The notes: a model not told the origin generated them from the letters alone. 64,000 nt of DNA from Streptomyces spongiicola (GCF_003122365.1 NZ_CP029254.1:6946001-7010000), one strand, 5' to 3'; counted from the first letter of the stretch, positions 44,390-53,327 are shown. Program-made: numbers and translations.

Positions 44390-46189
44390 TTGCCTACCCC
44401 CCTCATATCCAGTCGTCTGAGACGTCCGCCGGCCGCGTGCGCCGCCGTCGGTGCGGTTCTGCTGGCCGCGCTCCCCGTGAGCGCCGCACAGGCCGCGCCC
44501 CAGGCGGCGAGCGCAACTGCCGTGTCGGCGGCGCCCGCCGCCCCGCAGGCCGTCTGGGCCGCCGGGACCCGCGCCTACCTGGTGATCACCGCGCCCGGTG
44601 ACACATCCGCCGTACGCGGTGCCGTCACGGCCAACGGCGGGACGGCCTTCGCGTACTACGACGCCATCGGCGTGATCGTGGCCCACGCCACGTCCCCGTC
44701 CTTCGCCGGCACCATGCGCGGCGTCCCGGGCGTGCAGCAGGTCGGTGCGACCCGCACATCGGACGTCCCCGCGGACGCGTACGACCCCGCGCTGCCCGCG
44801 GCGCCGTCCCAGTCGCCGACCAGCCTCACCGAGTCCAACCGCTGGGACATGACCCAGATCAAGGCGGACAAGGCGTGGGCTGTCAGCACCGGTTCCGCCT
44901 CGGTCAAGGTCGGTGTCCTCGACACCGGCGTCGACGACCGGCACCAGGACATCGCGCCCAACTTCAACGCGGCGGACTCCGTTTCCTGCGCCTACGGCCG
45001 ACCCGACACCCGCGCCGGCGCCTGGCGCGACATCGGCGACCACGGCACGCATGTCGCGGGCACCATCGCCGCGGCCAGGAACGGCAAGGGCGTCGTCGGA
45101 GTGGCCCCCGGAGTGCGGATCTCCTCCGTCCGCATCGCCGAACCCGACACCAGCATGTTCTTCGCCGAGAACACCGTCTGCGGCTTCATGTGGGCCGGCG
45201 ACCACGGCTTCAGGGTCACCAACAACAGCTACTACACCGATCCGTGGATGTTCAACTGCCCGGACGACGCCGACCAGGCCGCGATCATCGAGGGCGTGAG
45301 GCGCGCCCAGCAGTACGCGGAGGGCAAGGGCTCGCTCCAGGTCGCCGCCGCCGGCAACTCCAACTACGACCTGGCGAACAAGCGGACCGACAGGTCCAGC
45401 CCCAACGACTCGACGCCGGTGACCCGCACCATCACCAACGCCTGCATCGACATCCCGACGGAGCTGCCGGGCGTCGTCACGGTCGCCGCGACGGGGAACG
45501 GCAACGTCAAGGCGTCGTACTCCAACTACGGCCGTGGCATCATCGACGTCGCCGCGCCGGGCGGTGACGGCGCGTACGGGGTGTACTCGACGCTCCCGGG
45601 CGGCAAGTACGGGAACAAGAACGGCACGTCGATGGCCTCCCCGCACGTGGCGGGCGTCGCGGCCCTGATGGCGAGCACCGACCCGGCCGCGACCCCGGCC
45701 GAACTGCGTTCCCGCCTCGCGGCGCAGGCCAACGACACCGCCTGCCCGTCCGACGGCCGCTGCACGGGTACGACCGCCGACAACGCCTTCTTCGGCGAGG
45801 GGCAGGTCGACGCGCTGAAGGCGGTCGGCGGCACTCCGCCCCCGGGCCGCTACTTCGAGAACACCACCGACGTGGCCGTCAACGACAACGCCACCGCCGA
45901 GTCGCCCATCACGGTCACCGGACTCACCGGCAACGCCCCCGCCGCGCTCGTCGTCGGTGTGGACATCAAGCACACCTACCGCGGTGACCTGGTGCTGTCC
46001 CTCGTCGCTCCGGACGGCACGGTGTACCTGCTGGAGGACTTCCCGGACGGCGACAGTGCCGACGACGTCGTGAAGACGTACACGGTGAACGCCTCATCGA
46101 AGGTGGCCGCCGGCACCTGGAAGCTGCGGGTACGGGACTCGGCCACCCGGGACACCGGCCGTATCGACGCCTGGAACCTCACCTTCTAG
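44390..46189 (+). CDS. Secreted S8 subtilisin-like protease with P-domain
   Basis: A 599-residue exported serine protease. The signal peptide has a basic start and AAVGAVLLAALPVSAAQAA. An inhibitor_I9-like propeptide follows (about 50-125). The catalytic triad is D178 in VLDTGVDD, H218 in DHGTHVAGT and S414 in NGTSMASPHVAG, with oxyanion N323. The C-terminal P/Homo B domain (about 485-599) opens YFENTTDVAVNDNATAESPI and ends RDTGRIDAWNLTF; this module usually follows kexin-like or bacterial extracellular subtilases and aids folding. TTG 44390 is the start, five bases after CCGGAGG. A long hairpin lies downstream. Confidence 0.92.
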   Translation: MPTPLISSRLRRPPAACAAVGAVLLAALPVSAAQAAPQAASATAVSAAPAAPQAVWAAGTRAYLVITAPGDTSAVRGAVTANGGTAFAYYDAIGVIVAHATSPSFAGTMRGVPGVQQVGATRTSDVPADAYDPALPAAPSQSPTSLTESNRWDMTQIKADKAWAVSTGSASVKVGVLDTGVDDRHQDIAPNFNAADSVSCAYGRPDTRAGAWRDIGDHGTHVAGTIAAARNGKGVVGVAPGVRISSVRIAEPDTSMFFAENTVCGFMWAGDHGFRVTNNSYYTDPWMFNCPDDADQAAIIEGVRRAQQYAEGKGSLQVAAAGNSNYDLANKRTDRSSPNDSTPVTRTITNACIDIPTELPGVVTVAATGNGNVKASYSNYGRGIIDVAAPGGDGAYGVYSTLPGGKYGNKNGTSMASPHVAGVAALMASTDPAATPAELRSRLAAQANDTACPSDGRCTGTTADNAFFGEGQVDALKAVGGTPPPGRYFENTTDVAVNDNATAESPITVTGLTGNAPAALVVGVDIKHTYRGDLVLSLVAPDGTVYLLEDFPDGDSADDVVKTYTVNASSKVAAGTWKLRVRDSATRDTGRIDAWNLTF

Positions 46190-46196
46190 CGAAGCG

Positions 46197-46255
46197 CAAC
46201 GGAGCAGAACGGAGCAGAACGGAACGGAACGGAACGCAACGGAGCGGAACGGAGT
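46197..46255. repeat. Pentanucleotide AACGG-type array just after the protease stop
   Basis: About twelve 5-bp units (AACGG with AGCAG, AGCGG and AACGC variants) start eight bases after the stop codon. It lies inside the 3' untranslated region, before the terminator hairpin. Confidence 0.85.
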
Positions 46256-46271
46256 GGTCCGGCCGCTGGAC

Positions 46272-46312
46272 GAGGGCCCCGGGGAGTCGCCGAAGCGCTC
46301 TCCGGGGCCCTC
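46272..46312 (+). terminator. Hairpin downstream of the subtilase gene
   Basis: Perfect 11-bp arms GAGGGCCCCGG (46272-46282) and CCGGGGCCCTC (46302-46312) around a 19-nt loop that can pair further. It lies about 80 bp past the stop. Confidence 0.75.
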
Positions 46313-46598
46313 CGTACGGGCCGTACCCGCGCCCCGCAAGGGCCGTACCCGCGCTCCGGAGGGGACGCACCGGAACCGTCGGCGCGGACGCCGGCTCCGC
46401 GCCGAGCCGGCTCCGCGCTGACCGTGCCGTTTCCCGCCGCCGGCCGCGGTGTCCGGCATGATCCTTCGAGCCGTCCTCGCCGGGCCCCGGCCCCACCCGA
46501 GAGGCGGGCGGACGCCCGGGGCCGAGGGCGGGATCGGGGCGGCGCGCCGCCGTCCCCGTGGGTGAGGCGCGTCTCATCCGCACACCTCCACTTGCCTA

Positions 46599-46612
46599 TG
46601 CAACGAGTTGCA
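46599..46612 (+). promoter_or_regulatory. PadR-type operator TGCAAC-GA-GTTGCA
   Basis: A perfect inverted repeat, TGCAAC then GA then GTTGCA, sits 16 bp before the padR-like start at 46629. PadR regulators typically bind TGCAA/TTGCA-type palindromes and repress their own gene, so the site fits autoregulation by the product of the next gene. Confidence 0.75.
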
Positions 46613-46628
46613 CACAAGGATCGGAGGC

Positions 46629-47195
46629 ATGGCTCTCGAACACGCGATCCTCGTCTCCCTGCTGGAGCAGCCAGGCTCCGGCTATGAGCTCGCGCGCCGG
46701 TTCGAGCGGTCCATCGGGTACTTCTGGACCGCCACCCACCAGCAGATCTACCGCGTCCTCAAGCGCATGGAGGGCGACGGCCTGCTACAGGTCCGCGAAG
46801 TGGCCCAGCAGGGCCGGCCGGACAAGAAGGAGTACTCGGTCGCCGTCCCCGGTCGCGCCGCCCTCTCCCGTTGGCTGCACGAACCGGTCGAACCGGAGAG
46901 CATCCGCCATGAACTCGCCGTGAAGATCCGCGGTGCCGCCTTCGACGACCCGGCGGCGCTGATCTCCGAGGTCGAGCGGCACCGCAAGGCCCACAGTGCC
47001 CGGCTGGAGCACTACCTCGCGGGGGAGCAGCGGGACTTCGCCGGACCCGGTGCGCCCCGGCCGCCTGACACCCGCCGGGAACTCCAGCACGTCGTGCTGC
47101 GCGGAGGGATCGCCTACGAGCGGATGACCATCGCCTGGCTCGACGACGTCCTGTCCACCCTCCACCGACTGCGCGCGGCATCCGCGGGGACCTGA
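46629..47195 (+). CDS. PadR family transcriptional regulator
   Basis: A 188-residue PadR regulator. The N-terminal winged helix (about 1-85) has ALEHAILVSLLEQPGSGYELARRFE, the recognition helix region THQQIYRVLKRMEGDGLL and a wing with GRPDKKEYSV. The C-terminal helical dimerisation domain (Vir_act_alpha_C type) starts near LSRWLHEPVEPESIRHELAVK. ATG 46629 follows GGATCGGAGGC. A TGCAAC/GTTGCA palindrome sits in its promoter. The acyl-CoA dehydrogenase gene follows 270 bp downstream and is the likely regulated partner. Confidence 0.93.
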   Translation: MALEHAILVSLLEQPGSGYELARRFERSIGYFWTATHQQIYRVLKRMEGDGLLQVREVAQQGRPDKKEYSVAVPGRAALSRWLHEPVEPESIRHELAVKIRGAAFDDPAALISEVERHRKAHSARLEHYLAGEQRDFAGPGAPRPPDTRRELQHVVLRGGIAYERMTIAWLDDVLSTLHRLRAASAGT

Positions 47196-47465
47196 ACCGG
47201 GCACCTACGGGGACCTGAACCGGGCGGCCGTGCGGACGGCCCCGGCCGGCTCCGCCGCCCGGGAACCCCGGGAACCCCGGGAACCCCGGTCACCCGGAAC
47301 CGCACCGCTTCACCCGTACCCGCCTGGCGGGACGGGCCCGGCTCGTGGCGAACCGCCCCGAGCACCCCGCCCCGCGGCGAACGGCGGTACACCCCCTGAC
47401 CGTCCGCGGCGAACCGCACCGCCCGGGCCCACCCGTCCGACCCCGACCTCAGGAAGGCGTATCCG

Positions 47466-49184
47466 ATGGCCGACGAACTCCTGTTCAACCCCCGCACCTA
47501 CGACCCCGCGCACTTCGACCCCGAGACCCGCAGGCTGCTGCGCGCAACGGTCGACTGGTTCGAGTCCCGCGGCAAGCGCAGGCTGATCGAGGACTACCGC
47601 TCGCGCGTCTGGCTGGACGACTTCCTCGCGTTCTCCGCCAAGGAGGGCCTGTTCGCCACCTTCCTGACCCCGGCGGCCGACGCCGCCCGGCCGGACCAGC
47701 GCTGGGACACCGCGCGCATCGCCGCACTCAACGAGATCTTCGGGTTCTACGGTCTCGACTACTGGTACGCCTGGCAGGTCACCATCCTGGGCCTCGGGCC
47801 GGTGTGGCAGAGCGGCAACACCGCAGCCCGGGCCCGCGCGGCCGAACTCCTCGCCCAAGGGCAGGTGTTCGCCTTCGGGCTCTCCGAGAAGAGTCACGGC
47901 GCCGACATCTACTCCACCGACATGCTGCTGGAACCCGACGGCGACGGCGGTTTCCGGGCCACCGGGTCCAAGTACTACATCGGCAACGGCAACGCCGCCG
48001 GGCTCGTCTCCGTCTTCGGCCGCCGCACCGACGTGGAGGGCCCGGACGGCTACGTCTTCTTCGCCGCCGACAGCCGGCACCCCGCGTACCACCTGGTGCA
48101 GAACGTCGTCGACTCCTCCAAGTACGTCAGCGAGTTCAGGCTCGAGGACTACCCGGTGGCACCCGACGACGTCCTCCACACCGGCCGTGCCGCCTTCGAC
48201 GCCGCCCTCAACACCGTCAACGTCGGCAAGTTCAACCTCTGCACCGCGTCGATCGGCATCTGCGAGCACGCGATGTACGAGGCCGTCGGCCACGCGCACA
48301 ACCGCGTCCTGTACGGCCGCCCCGTCACCGCGTTCCCCCATGTGCGGCGCGAACTGACCGACGCGTACGTACGCCTCGCCGGCATGAAGCTGTTCAGCGA
48401 CCGCGCTGTGGACTACTTCCGCTCCGCAGGCCCGGACGACCGCCGCTACCTGCTCTTCAATCCGATGACCAAGATGAAGGTCACCACGGAGGGCGAGAAG
48501 GTCATCGACCTGATGTGGGACGTCATCGCCGCCAAGGGCTTCGAGAAGGACAACTACTTCGCGCAGGCCGCGGTCGAGATCCGGGGCCTGCCCAAGCTCG
48601 AGGGCACGGTCCACGTCAACCTCGCACTGATCCTGAAGTTCATGCGCAACCACCTGCTGGACCCGGTGGCCTACCCCGAGGTGCCCGCCCGGCTCGACGC
48701 CGCCGACGACGGGTTCCTGTTCCGGCAGGGACCTGCCCGGGGGCTCGGCTCCATCCGCTTCCACGACTGGCGGGCCGCCTTCGACGCCTACGCCGACGTG
48801 CCCAACGTCGCCCGCTTCCGCGAGCAGGCCGACGCCCTGTGCGTCTTCGTCGGCACGGCCGCCCCCGACGAGGAGCAGAGCCGCGACCTGGACCTGCTGC
48901 TCGCCGTCGGCCAGTTGTTCGCCCTGGTGGTGCACGGCCAGCTGATCCTCGAGCAGGCCCGGCTGACCGGCCTGGACCAGGACGTGCTGGACGAACTCTT
49001 CGCCGTCCTGGTCCGCGACTTCTCCGGGTACGCCGTCGAACTGCACGGCAAGGACTCGGCCACCGAGCGGCAGCAGAACTGGGCGCTGGGCGCCGTTCGC
49101 CGGCCCGTCGTCGACGAGGCCCGCTCGGCACGTGTCTGGGAGCGGGTCGAGGCGCTGTCCGGGGCGTACGAGATGGCGCCGTAG
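47466..49184 (+). CDS. Acyl-CoA dehydrogenase family protein
   Basis: A 572-residue flavoprotein of the acyl-CoA dehydrogenase superfamily, longer than the usual 380-400 residue enzymes. Recognisable parts are the FAD/substrate strand region VFAFGLSEKSHGADIYSTDM, GGFRATGSKYYIGNGNAAG, and helices NVGKFNLCTASIGICEHAMYEA and FPHVRRELTDAYVRLAGMKLF. The last 150 residues form an extra helical domain. This long form often sits next to a TetR or PadR regulator in actinobacteria; the substrate is unknown. AGGAAGGCGTATCCG precedes the ATG at 47466. Confidence 0.88.
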   Translation: MADELLFNPRTYDPAHFDPETRRLLRATVDWFESRGKRRLIEDYRSRVWLDDFLAFSAKEGLFATFLTPAADAARPDQRWDTARIAALNEIFGFYGLDYWYAWQVTILGLGPVWQSGNTAARARAAELLAQGQVFAFGLSEKSHGADIYSTDMLLEPDGDGGFRATGSKYYIGNGNAAGLVSVFGRRTDVEGPDGYVFFAADSRHPAYHLVQNVVDSSKYVSEFRLEDYPVAPDDVLHTGRAAFDAALNTVNVGKFNLCTASIGICEHAMYEAVGHAHNRVLYGRPVTAFPHVRRELTDAYVRLAGMKLFSDRAVDYFRSAGPDDRRYLLFNPMTKMKVTTEGEKVIDLMWDVIAAKGFEKDNYFAQAAVEIRGLPKLEGTVHVNLALILKFMRNHLLDPVAYPEVPARLDAADDGFLFRQGPARGLGSIRFHDWRAAFDAYADVPNVARFREQADALCVFVGTAAPDEEQSRDLDLLLAVGQLFALVVHGQLILEQARLTGLDQDVLDELFAVLVRDFSGYAVELHGKDSATERQQNWALGAVRRPVVDEARSARVWERVEALSGAYEMAP

Positions 49185-49396
49185 ACGGAGGGATCGGCAG
49201 CCCGGCGGTGTACCGCACCGCGGACGCCGGGCCGCCGCCTCGGCCGGTACGGCCGTCGACCGCGCCGGTGGCGCGGACACGGGAGGTCGAGTGGCGCGGG
49301 TCCCGGGAGAACGGACGGTGCGGGTCCCGGGAGAACGGACGGTGCGGCGTCAGCGACGCCGGGCGGGCCGGGTCGGCCCGGGAGACCGTGCGGGTG

Positions 49397-49833
49397 TCAG
49401 GCCGCGGGGGAGGGGGCGGCAGCGGTCCGGCGGGCGGGTACGTGCCGGCCGCAGGGGCCGTGGAACCGGTTGTTCCGGCAGATCGGATCCGGGTACCGCT
49501 CGCCCGGGTCCCGGGCGATGGCCACCGACGTCAGGTCGTCGTCCCCGTCTGCGGCGGGCCACTCCGTCGCACCTCCGACGACGGTGCCGGTGGGACCGCC
49601 GAAGCGGAACGCGCGCCGGGCCGGCCGAAGGCACCCGGATGGTGTCGCCCCCGGCGACGTGGACGACCGCGTCCGCATACGCGCCGTCCAGCAGCAGCGG
49701 CGGACGGACGCCGGTGCCCGCTCCCGGGACCATCCGTCGGCTCGGGGTGCCGCCGACGGTGACCGAGCCGACGCTGTCCACGGCAGCGAGGCGCACGGGG
49801 CGGTGCCGTCGACCGAAGAACGCGCACGGCCAT
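49397..49833 (-). pseudogene. Probable frame-disrupted small gene, unknown product
   Basis: A strong ribosome site, GGGGAGGAATCAC, precedes ATG 49833, but that frame soon loses typical codon bias. Good third-position G+C and protein-like sequence then appear in a second frame (RLAAVDSVGSVTVGGTPSRR to HVAGGDTIRVPSAG). After about 49620 they move to a third frame (FRFGGPTGTVVGGATEWPAA to ICRNNRFHGPCGRHVPA), which stops at 49397. The 437-bp span is not a multiple of three. Either the gene is decayed by two frameshifts or the sequence has base errors. No family was recognised. Confidence 0.45.
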
Positions 49834-49948
49834 GTGATTCCTCCCCTGTGCAGCTCAACAGCATGATCGGTTTCGATGCCGGGAGTATTCGAGCGGTCGG
49901 CGGAGATCCGCTATCCGGTGTGCACCTTCGCGTCGGGCGGCGAATCCC

Positions 49949-50012
49949 AGGGGCAGGGCAGGGCGGGGCAGCACAGGACAGGACAGGGTGAGGCAGGGCG
50001 GGGCGGGACCCG
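49949..50012. repeat. GGGCA/GGACA pentamer-rich repeat
   Basis: An irregular run of GGGCA, GGGCG and GGACA pentamers. The 664-bp stretch 49834-50497 upstream of the peptide gene otherwise shows no supported gene; its last 100 bp should contain the promoter of the peptide-oxygenase-dehydrogenase locus. Confidence 0.7.
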
Positions 50013-50497
50013 TCCGGCCTACCGGGGAGTGCTCGGCACCGGCGGGCAGGAGCATTCCCGAACCGCTGCCGCGAGGCTCCGGACAAGGGCGCTCCTGGAA
50101 CGGCCGACTCCAAGGGAGAACATCGGCGCGACCGCGCAGATCGCAGGTAGGCGGCTCATACGCTCGTGGTTCCGTTACCGGTACGGGGTAGCGGCCTCGG
50201 CCTGCCCTGGCCCCGCGGCGGGCGCGTGTCCGGTGCACGGCCGGAGCGGTCCGGCGGAGCCCCGACGAGTGTGACACAGCGTGATCGTGTGCCGGTCGGC
50301 GCTGCCGACCGCCGCCGAAGTTCCCCCTAACGCACGGTGGCGCGGCAGCGCGGTCAGGGAAGGGGACCACAGGGTTCCCGGCACACAGCCGTACCCCGAC
50401 GCCCGCACCACACCGTGGCACCGGGTACGCCCGTCGGCGGCCGACCGGCAATGCCACGCCGCCTCACACACGACCTGGACGACCGAGGAAAGACACG

Positions 50498-50707
50498 ATG
50501 GACATGCAAGCGGAGCCGGGCCGGGATTTCTGGGGTGGGGTGCCGGCGTCGGGTGGGTTCACTGCGGTGCCGCGGTGGGTGGCGGGTGTTCCGGTGCCGG
50601 GATCCGGGACCCGGGCTACCAACGCCGACACCGCCGCCGACACTGACGGCGACACCGACGGCGACGCCAAGGCCGACACCGAAAGCCAACCCGCCCCTGC
50701 CCCCTGA
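50498..50707 (+). CDS. Small acidic-tailed peptide (69 aa), possible precursor or scaffold
   Basis: A 69-residue peptide with a well-placed ribosome site (GAGGAAAGACACG before ATG 50498). The first half contains an aromatic, Gly/Pro-rich segment, DFWGGVPASGGF then TAVPRWVAGVPVPG. The second half is an acidic tail of Asp-Thr and Asp-Gly repeats ending SQPAPAP. Codons in the first half (GGT, GTT, ACT, GAT) differ from the window's strong C-ending preference, as is common for short peptide genes. It has no signal peptide, zinc site or known domain. It lies 54 bp before the oxygenase gene and in the same orientation. A ribosomally made substrate for the following enzymes is the most interesting reading, but this is inference only. 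Confidence 0.65.
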   Translation: MDMQAEPGRDFWGGVPASGGFTAVPRWVAGVPVPGSGTRATNADTAADTDGDTDGDAKADTESQPAPAP

Positions 50708-50761
50708 ACGCAGAGCCTGCGGGCCCGGCACGGAACACCGCAGCAAGGAAAGGACCCCATC

Positions 50762-51769
50762 ATGACGTCCCCCGCCCCCGCGACCCTGCCCGAGGCGACC
50801 GTTCAGCCCGGCAGGACGCCGATCCTCCCCATCGACCCCCCTGACGACACATCGAGCTGGATCGCCGCGCACACCACCGCACTGCGCTCCCTCGTCGCCA
50901 CGCACGGGGCGATCCTCATCCGAGGCCTGGGGCTGCGCGGCGCGGACCAGGCCGCCGCGGCTCTTCGGGAACTCGCGGGCGGTGCTCTCATGCGGGACAC
51001 CGAGGCCTTCGCCGTTCGTGAGGCGTATCGGGACGGGGTGTACTCGTCCACCGCGTGGCCGCCGAACCAGCCGATGTGCATGCACCATGAACTGAGCTAC
51101 GCGCTGACGTTCCCCGGGATGATGATGTTCGCGTGCCTGACCGCTCCCGCCTCGGGCGGGGTGACGGGGGTCTCGGACGCCTCGGCCGTGCTGGAGGCGC
51201 TGCCCGCGGCGATGGTGGAGCGCTTCGAGCGGGAGGGCTGGCTCCTCACCCGCAGCTACAACGACGAGATCGGCGCCTCCTGGGCCGAGGCCTTCGGTAC
51301 CGGCGACCGCGGCGCCGTCGAGGAGTACTGCCGCGCCAACGCCATCGACTTCGCCTGGCAGAGCGACGGCGCACTGCGCACCCGCCAGCGCCGCAGCGCG
51401 GTCGTGCGCCACCCGGCGACCGGGGTGCGCTGCTGGTTCAACCAGATCGCCTTCCTCAACGAGTGGACCCTGGCCCCCGAGGTCCGCGAGTACCTCGTCG
51501 ACGTCTACGGCGAGGACGGCCTGCCGTTCAACACCCGCTACGGCAACGGCGACCCCGTCGGCGAGGACGTCGTGGCGACCCTCAACGAGGTCTACGAGGC
51601 CCACACGGCCCGCGAACCCTGGCAGCCCGGCGACCTGATGCTCGTCGACAACATCCGCACCGCCCACAGCCGCGAACCCTACGACGGCCCCCGCGAGATC
51701 CTCGTGGGCATGTCGGACCCGCAGCAGTTCTCCGGCACCTCGTCGGTGAGCGCAGAGGCAGCACGATGA
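50762..51769 (+). CDS. Fe(II)/2-oxoglutarate oxygenase, SyrP/clavaminate synthase-like (TauD superfamily)
   Basis: A 335-residue non-haem iron oxygenase. The metal ligands are H108 and E110 in MCMHHELSYA (HxE as in SyrP and clavaminate synthase, not HxD) and H302 in VDNIRTAHSRE. R311 in DGPREILVGM would hold 2-oxoglutarate. The segments YGNGDPVGEDV and AREPWQPGDLMLVDN are those of SyrP-like amino-acid beta-hydroxylases, which usually act on a carrier-bound or free amino acid. No peptide synthetase is nearby. AAGGAAAGGACCCCATC precedes the ATG. The stop overlaps an ATG (51766) that leads in frame into the dehydrogenase, so the pair is translationally linked or nearly so. Confidence 0.87.
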   Translation: MTSPAPATLPEATVQPGRTPILPIDPPDDTSSWIAAHTTALRSLVATHGAILIRGLGLRGADQAAAALRELAGGALMRDTEAFAVREAYRDGVYSSTAWPPNQPMCMHHELSYALTFPGMMMFACLTAPASGGVTGVSDASAVLEALPAAMVERFEREGWLLTRSYNDEIGASWAEAFGTGDRGAVEEYCRANAIDFAWQSDGALRTRQRRSAVVRHPATGVRCWFNQIAFLNEWTLAPEVREYLVDVYGEDGLPFNTRYGNGDPVGEDVVATLNEVYEAHTAREPWQPGDLMLVDNIRTAHSREPYDGPREILVGMSDPQQFSGTSSVSAEAAR

Positions 51770-51876
51770 CCGCCTCGGCCCGCCGTACCGCCTCGACCGG
51801 CAGTACCGCCTCGGCCCGCCGTACCGCCTCGACCGGCAGTACCGCCTCGGCCCGCCGTACCGCCTCGACCGGCAGT
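51769..51876 (+). repeat. 36-bp tandem repeat, 3 identical copies, in frame with the dehydrogenase
   Basis: Units 51769-51804, 51805-51840 and 51841-51876 are identical. They follow an ATG at 51766 that overlaps the oxygenase stop and are in frame with the dehydrogenase at 51967. If translated they add a Ser/Thr/Ala/Arg-rich leader of 12-residue repeats. Confidence 0.9.
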
Positions 51877-51966
51877 ACCCCCTCGGCCGCGACCGGTCAG
51901 GGACACCCGTCCCCACCGGCGGCTCCGACCCCACCCGAGACCCGCTCCACCCCCCGGGAGTCTCCC

Positions 51967-53004
51967 ATGTCCCAGCCCACCGCAGTGCCACCGTTCGCCG
52001 TGATCTCCGGCGCCCAGGTGCAAACCACCCTCCGGCATCGCGAGAAGCAGATCACCGACCTGGTCGAAGCCACCTACCGGCTGCATGCCATGGGCGACTC
52101 GGTCAATCCGCCCTCGTACTTCCTTCGGTTCCCCGACCGCCCCAACTCCCGGATCATCGCACTGCCGGCGTCCGTCGGCGGACAGGTCCGCGTGGACGGC
52201 ATCAAGTGGATCTCCAGCTTCCCCGACAACGTCGCCGCGGGGATCCCCCGCGCTTCGGCCGTGCTGATCCTCAACGACCACGACACCGGCTACCCGTTCG
52301 CCTGCCTGGAAAGCTCGATCATCAGTGCGTCGAGAACCGCCGCGATGGCGGCCCTCGCCGCCGACCGGCTCAGCCGCGGCCGGCCCGAACGCCCCTCGCG
52401 GGTCGGGTTCTTCGGCACCGGCCTGATCGCCCGCTACATCCACACCTTCCTCGCCGGCACCGGCTGGTCCTTCGACGAGATCGGGGTGCACGACCTGTCC
52501 GCCGACAGCGCCGCCGGGTTCGCCGGCTATCTGAAGCAGACGGGCACTCCCGGCCGGGTCACCGTCCACGACGGCCCCGAGGAACTCATCCGCTCCAGCG
52601 ACATGGTCGTATTCGCGACCATCGCCGCGAAACCGCATGTCACCGACCCGTCGTGGCTCGGGCACAACCCGCTGGTGCTGCACGTCTCACTGCGCGACCT
52701 CGCCCCCGAGATCGTCCTCGCCTCGGCCAACTTCGTGGACGACGTCGAGCACTGCCTCAAGGCCGACACCTCCCCGCACCTGGCCGAACAGCTCACCGGA
52801 AGCCGGGACTTCCTCAACGGCACCCTGGCCGACGTCGTGTCCGGCGAGGCACGGGTGCCCGGTGACCGGCCGGTGGTCTTCTCGCCCTTCGGCCTCGGGG
52901 TCCTCGACCTGGCCGTCGGCAAGTACGTGTACGACGAGACGGTACGCGCCGGCCGGCTGCACACCGTCGACGACTTCTTCCACGAACTGCGCCGTCACGG
53001 CTGA
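51967..53004 (+). CDS. SbnB-like NAD-dependent dehydrogenase (ornithine cyclodeaminase/mu-crystallin family)
   Basis: A 345-residue member of the ornithine cyclodeaminase / SbnB group. SbnB oxidises an N-substituted glutamate to release 2,3-diaminopropionate. The active-site lysine is K80 in VDGIKWISSFP, and the dinucleotide motif is VGFFGTGLIARYIHTFL (about 146-162). LESSIISASRTAAMAALAA and the late SLRDLAPEIVLASANFVDD are typical of SbnB. The SbnA partner, a PLP synthase, is absent, so the diaminopropionate route would be incomplete here. ATG 51967, after GGGAGTCTCCC, gives the family N-terminus. An ATG at 51766 in the same frame would add a 67-residue repeat leader. Confidence 0.86.
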   Translation: MSQPTAVPPFAVISGAQVQTTLRHREKQITDLVEATYRLHAMGDSVNPPSYFLRFPDRPNSRIIALPASVGGQVRVDGIKWISSFPDNVAAGIPRASAVLILNDHDTGYPFACLESSIISASRTAAMAALAADRLSRGRPERPSRVGFFGTGLIARYIHTFLAGTGWSFDEIGVHDLSADSAAGFAGYLKQTGTPGRVTVHDGPEELIRSSDMVVFATIAAKPHVTDPSWLGHNPLVLHVSLRDLAPEIVLASANFVDDVEHCLKADTSPHLAEQLTGSRDFLNGTLADVVSGEARVPGDRPVVFSPFGLGVLDLAVGKYVYDETVRAGRLHTVDDFFHELRRHG

Positions 53005-53327
53005 GGCCGACGCCCGGCCCGCCCGGCCTGCCCGGCTCGCCAGGCCCGGCTCCGTGCCCGGCGGAGCCGGTCTCGTCGAACATCCGGCCCACCCCGTCGA
53101 CCGCGCCCTCCGCCACCTCGCCGAACTCGCCGCCGCCCGTGCCGGGCCGCCCCCCGAGGCGCATGTCACGACACTCGCCGCCGGCAACCGCCCCGGCGAA
53201 GGTCACGACCGCATCGCCCTTCCCGCCCTTCTGGCCCTCCGTGCGCCGTCCCTCCGCACTCCACGGCCCGGCTCCGGGGCACGGGTGGCGCCGCGGCGCA
53301 CGTCGCAGCGCCACCACGAGCTGCGGT
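53005..53327. other. Intergenic region, nothing recognised
   Basis: The 323-bp gap between converging genes is G+C-rich with several crossing frames but no ribosome site, domain or clear hairpin. Confidence 0.55.

Noticed and set aside
42714..44390. 560-codon upstream extension of the gltD frame
   Set aside because: GltD family N-terminus and a ribosome site are at 42713; the extension is repeat-rich and crosses a PBP remnant on the other strand.
43661..45973. 770-codon minus-strand frame over the subtilase gene
   Set aside because: Antisense shadow of a clear S8 protease; no recognisable protein.
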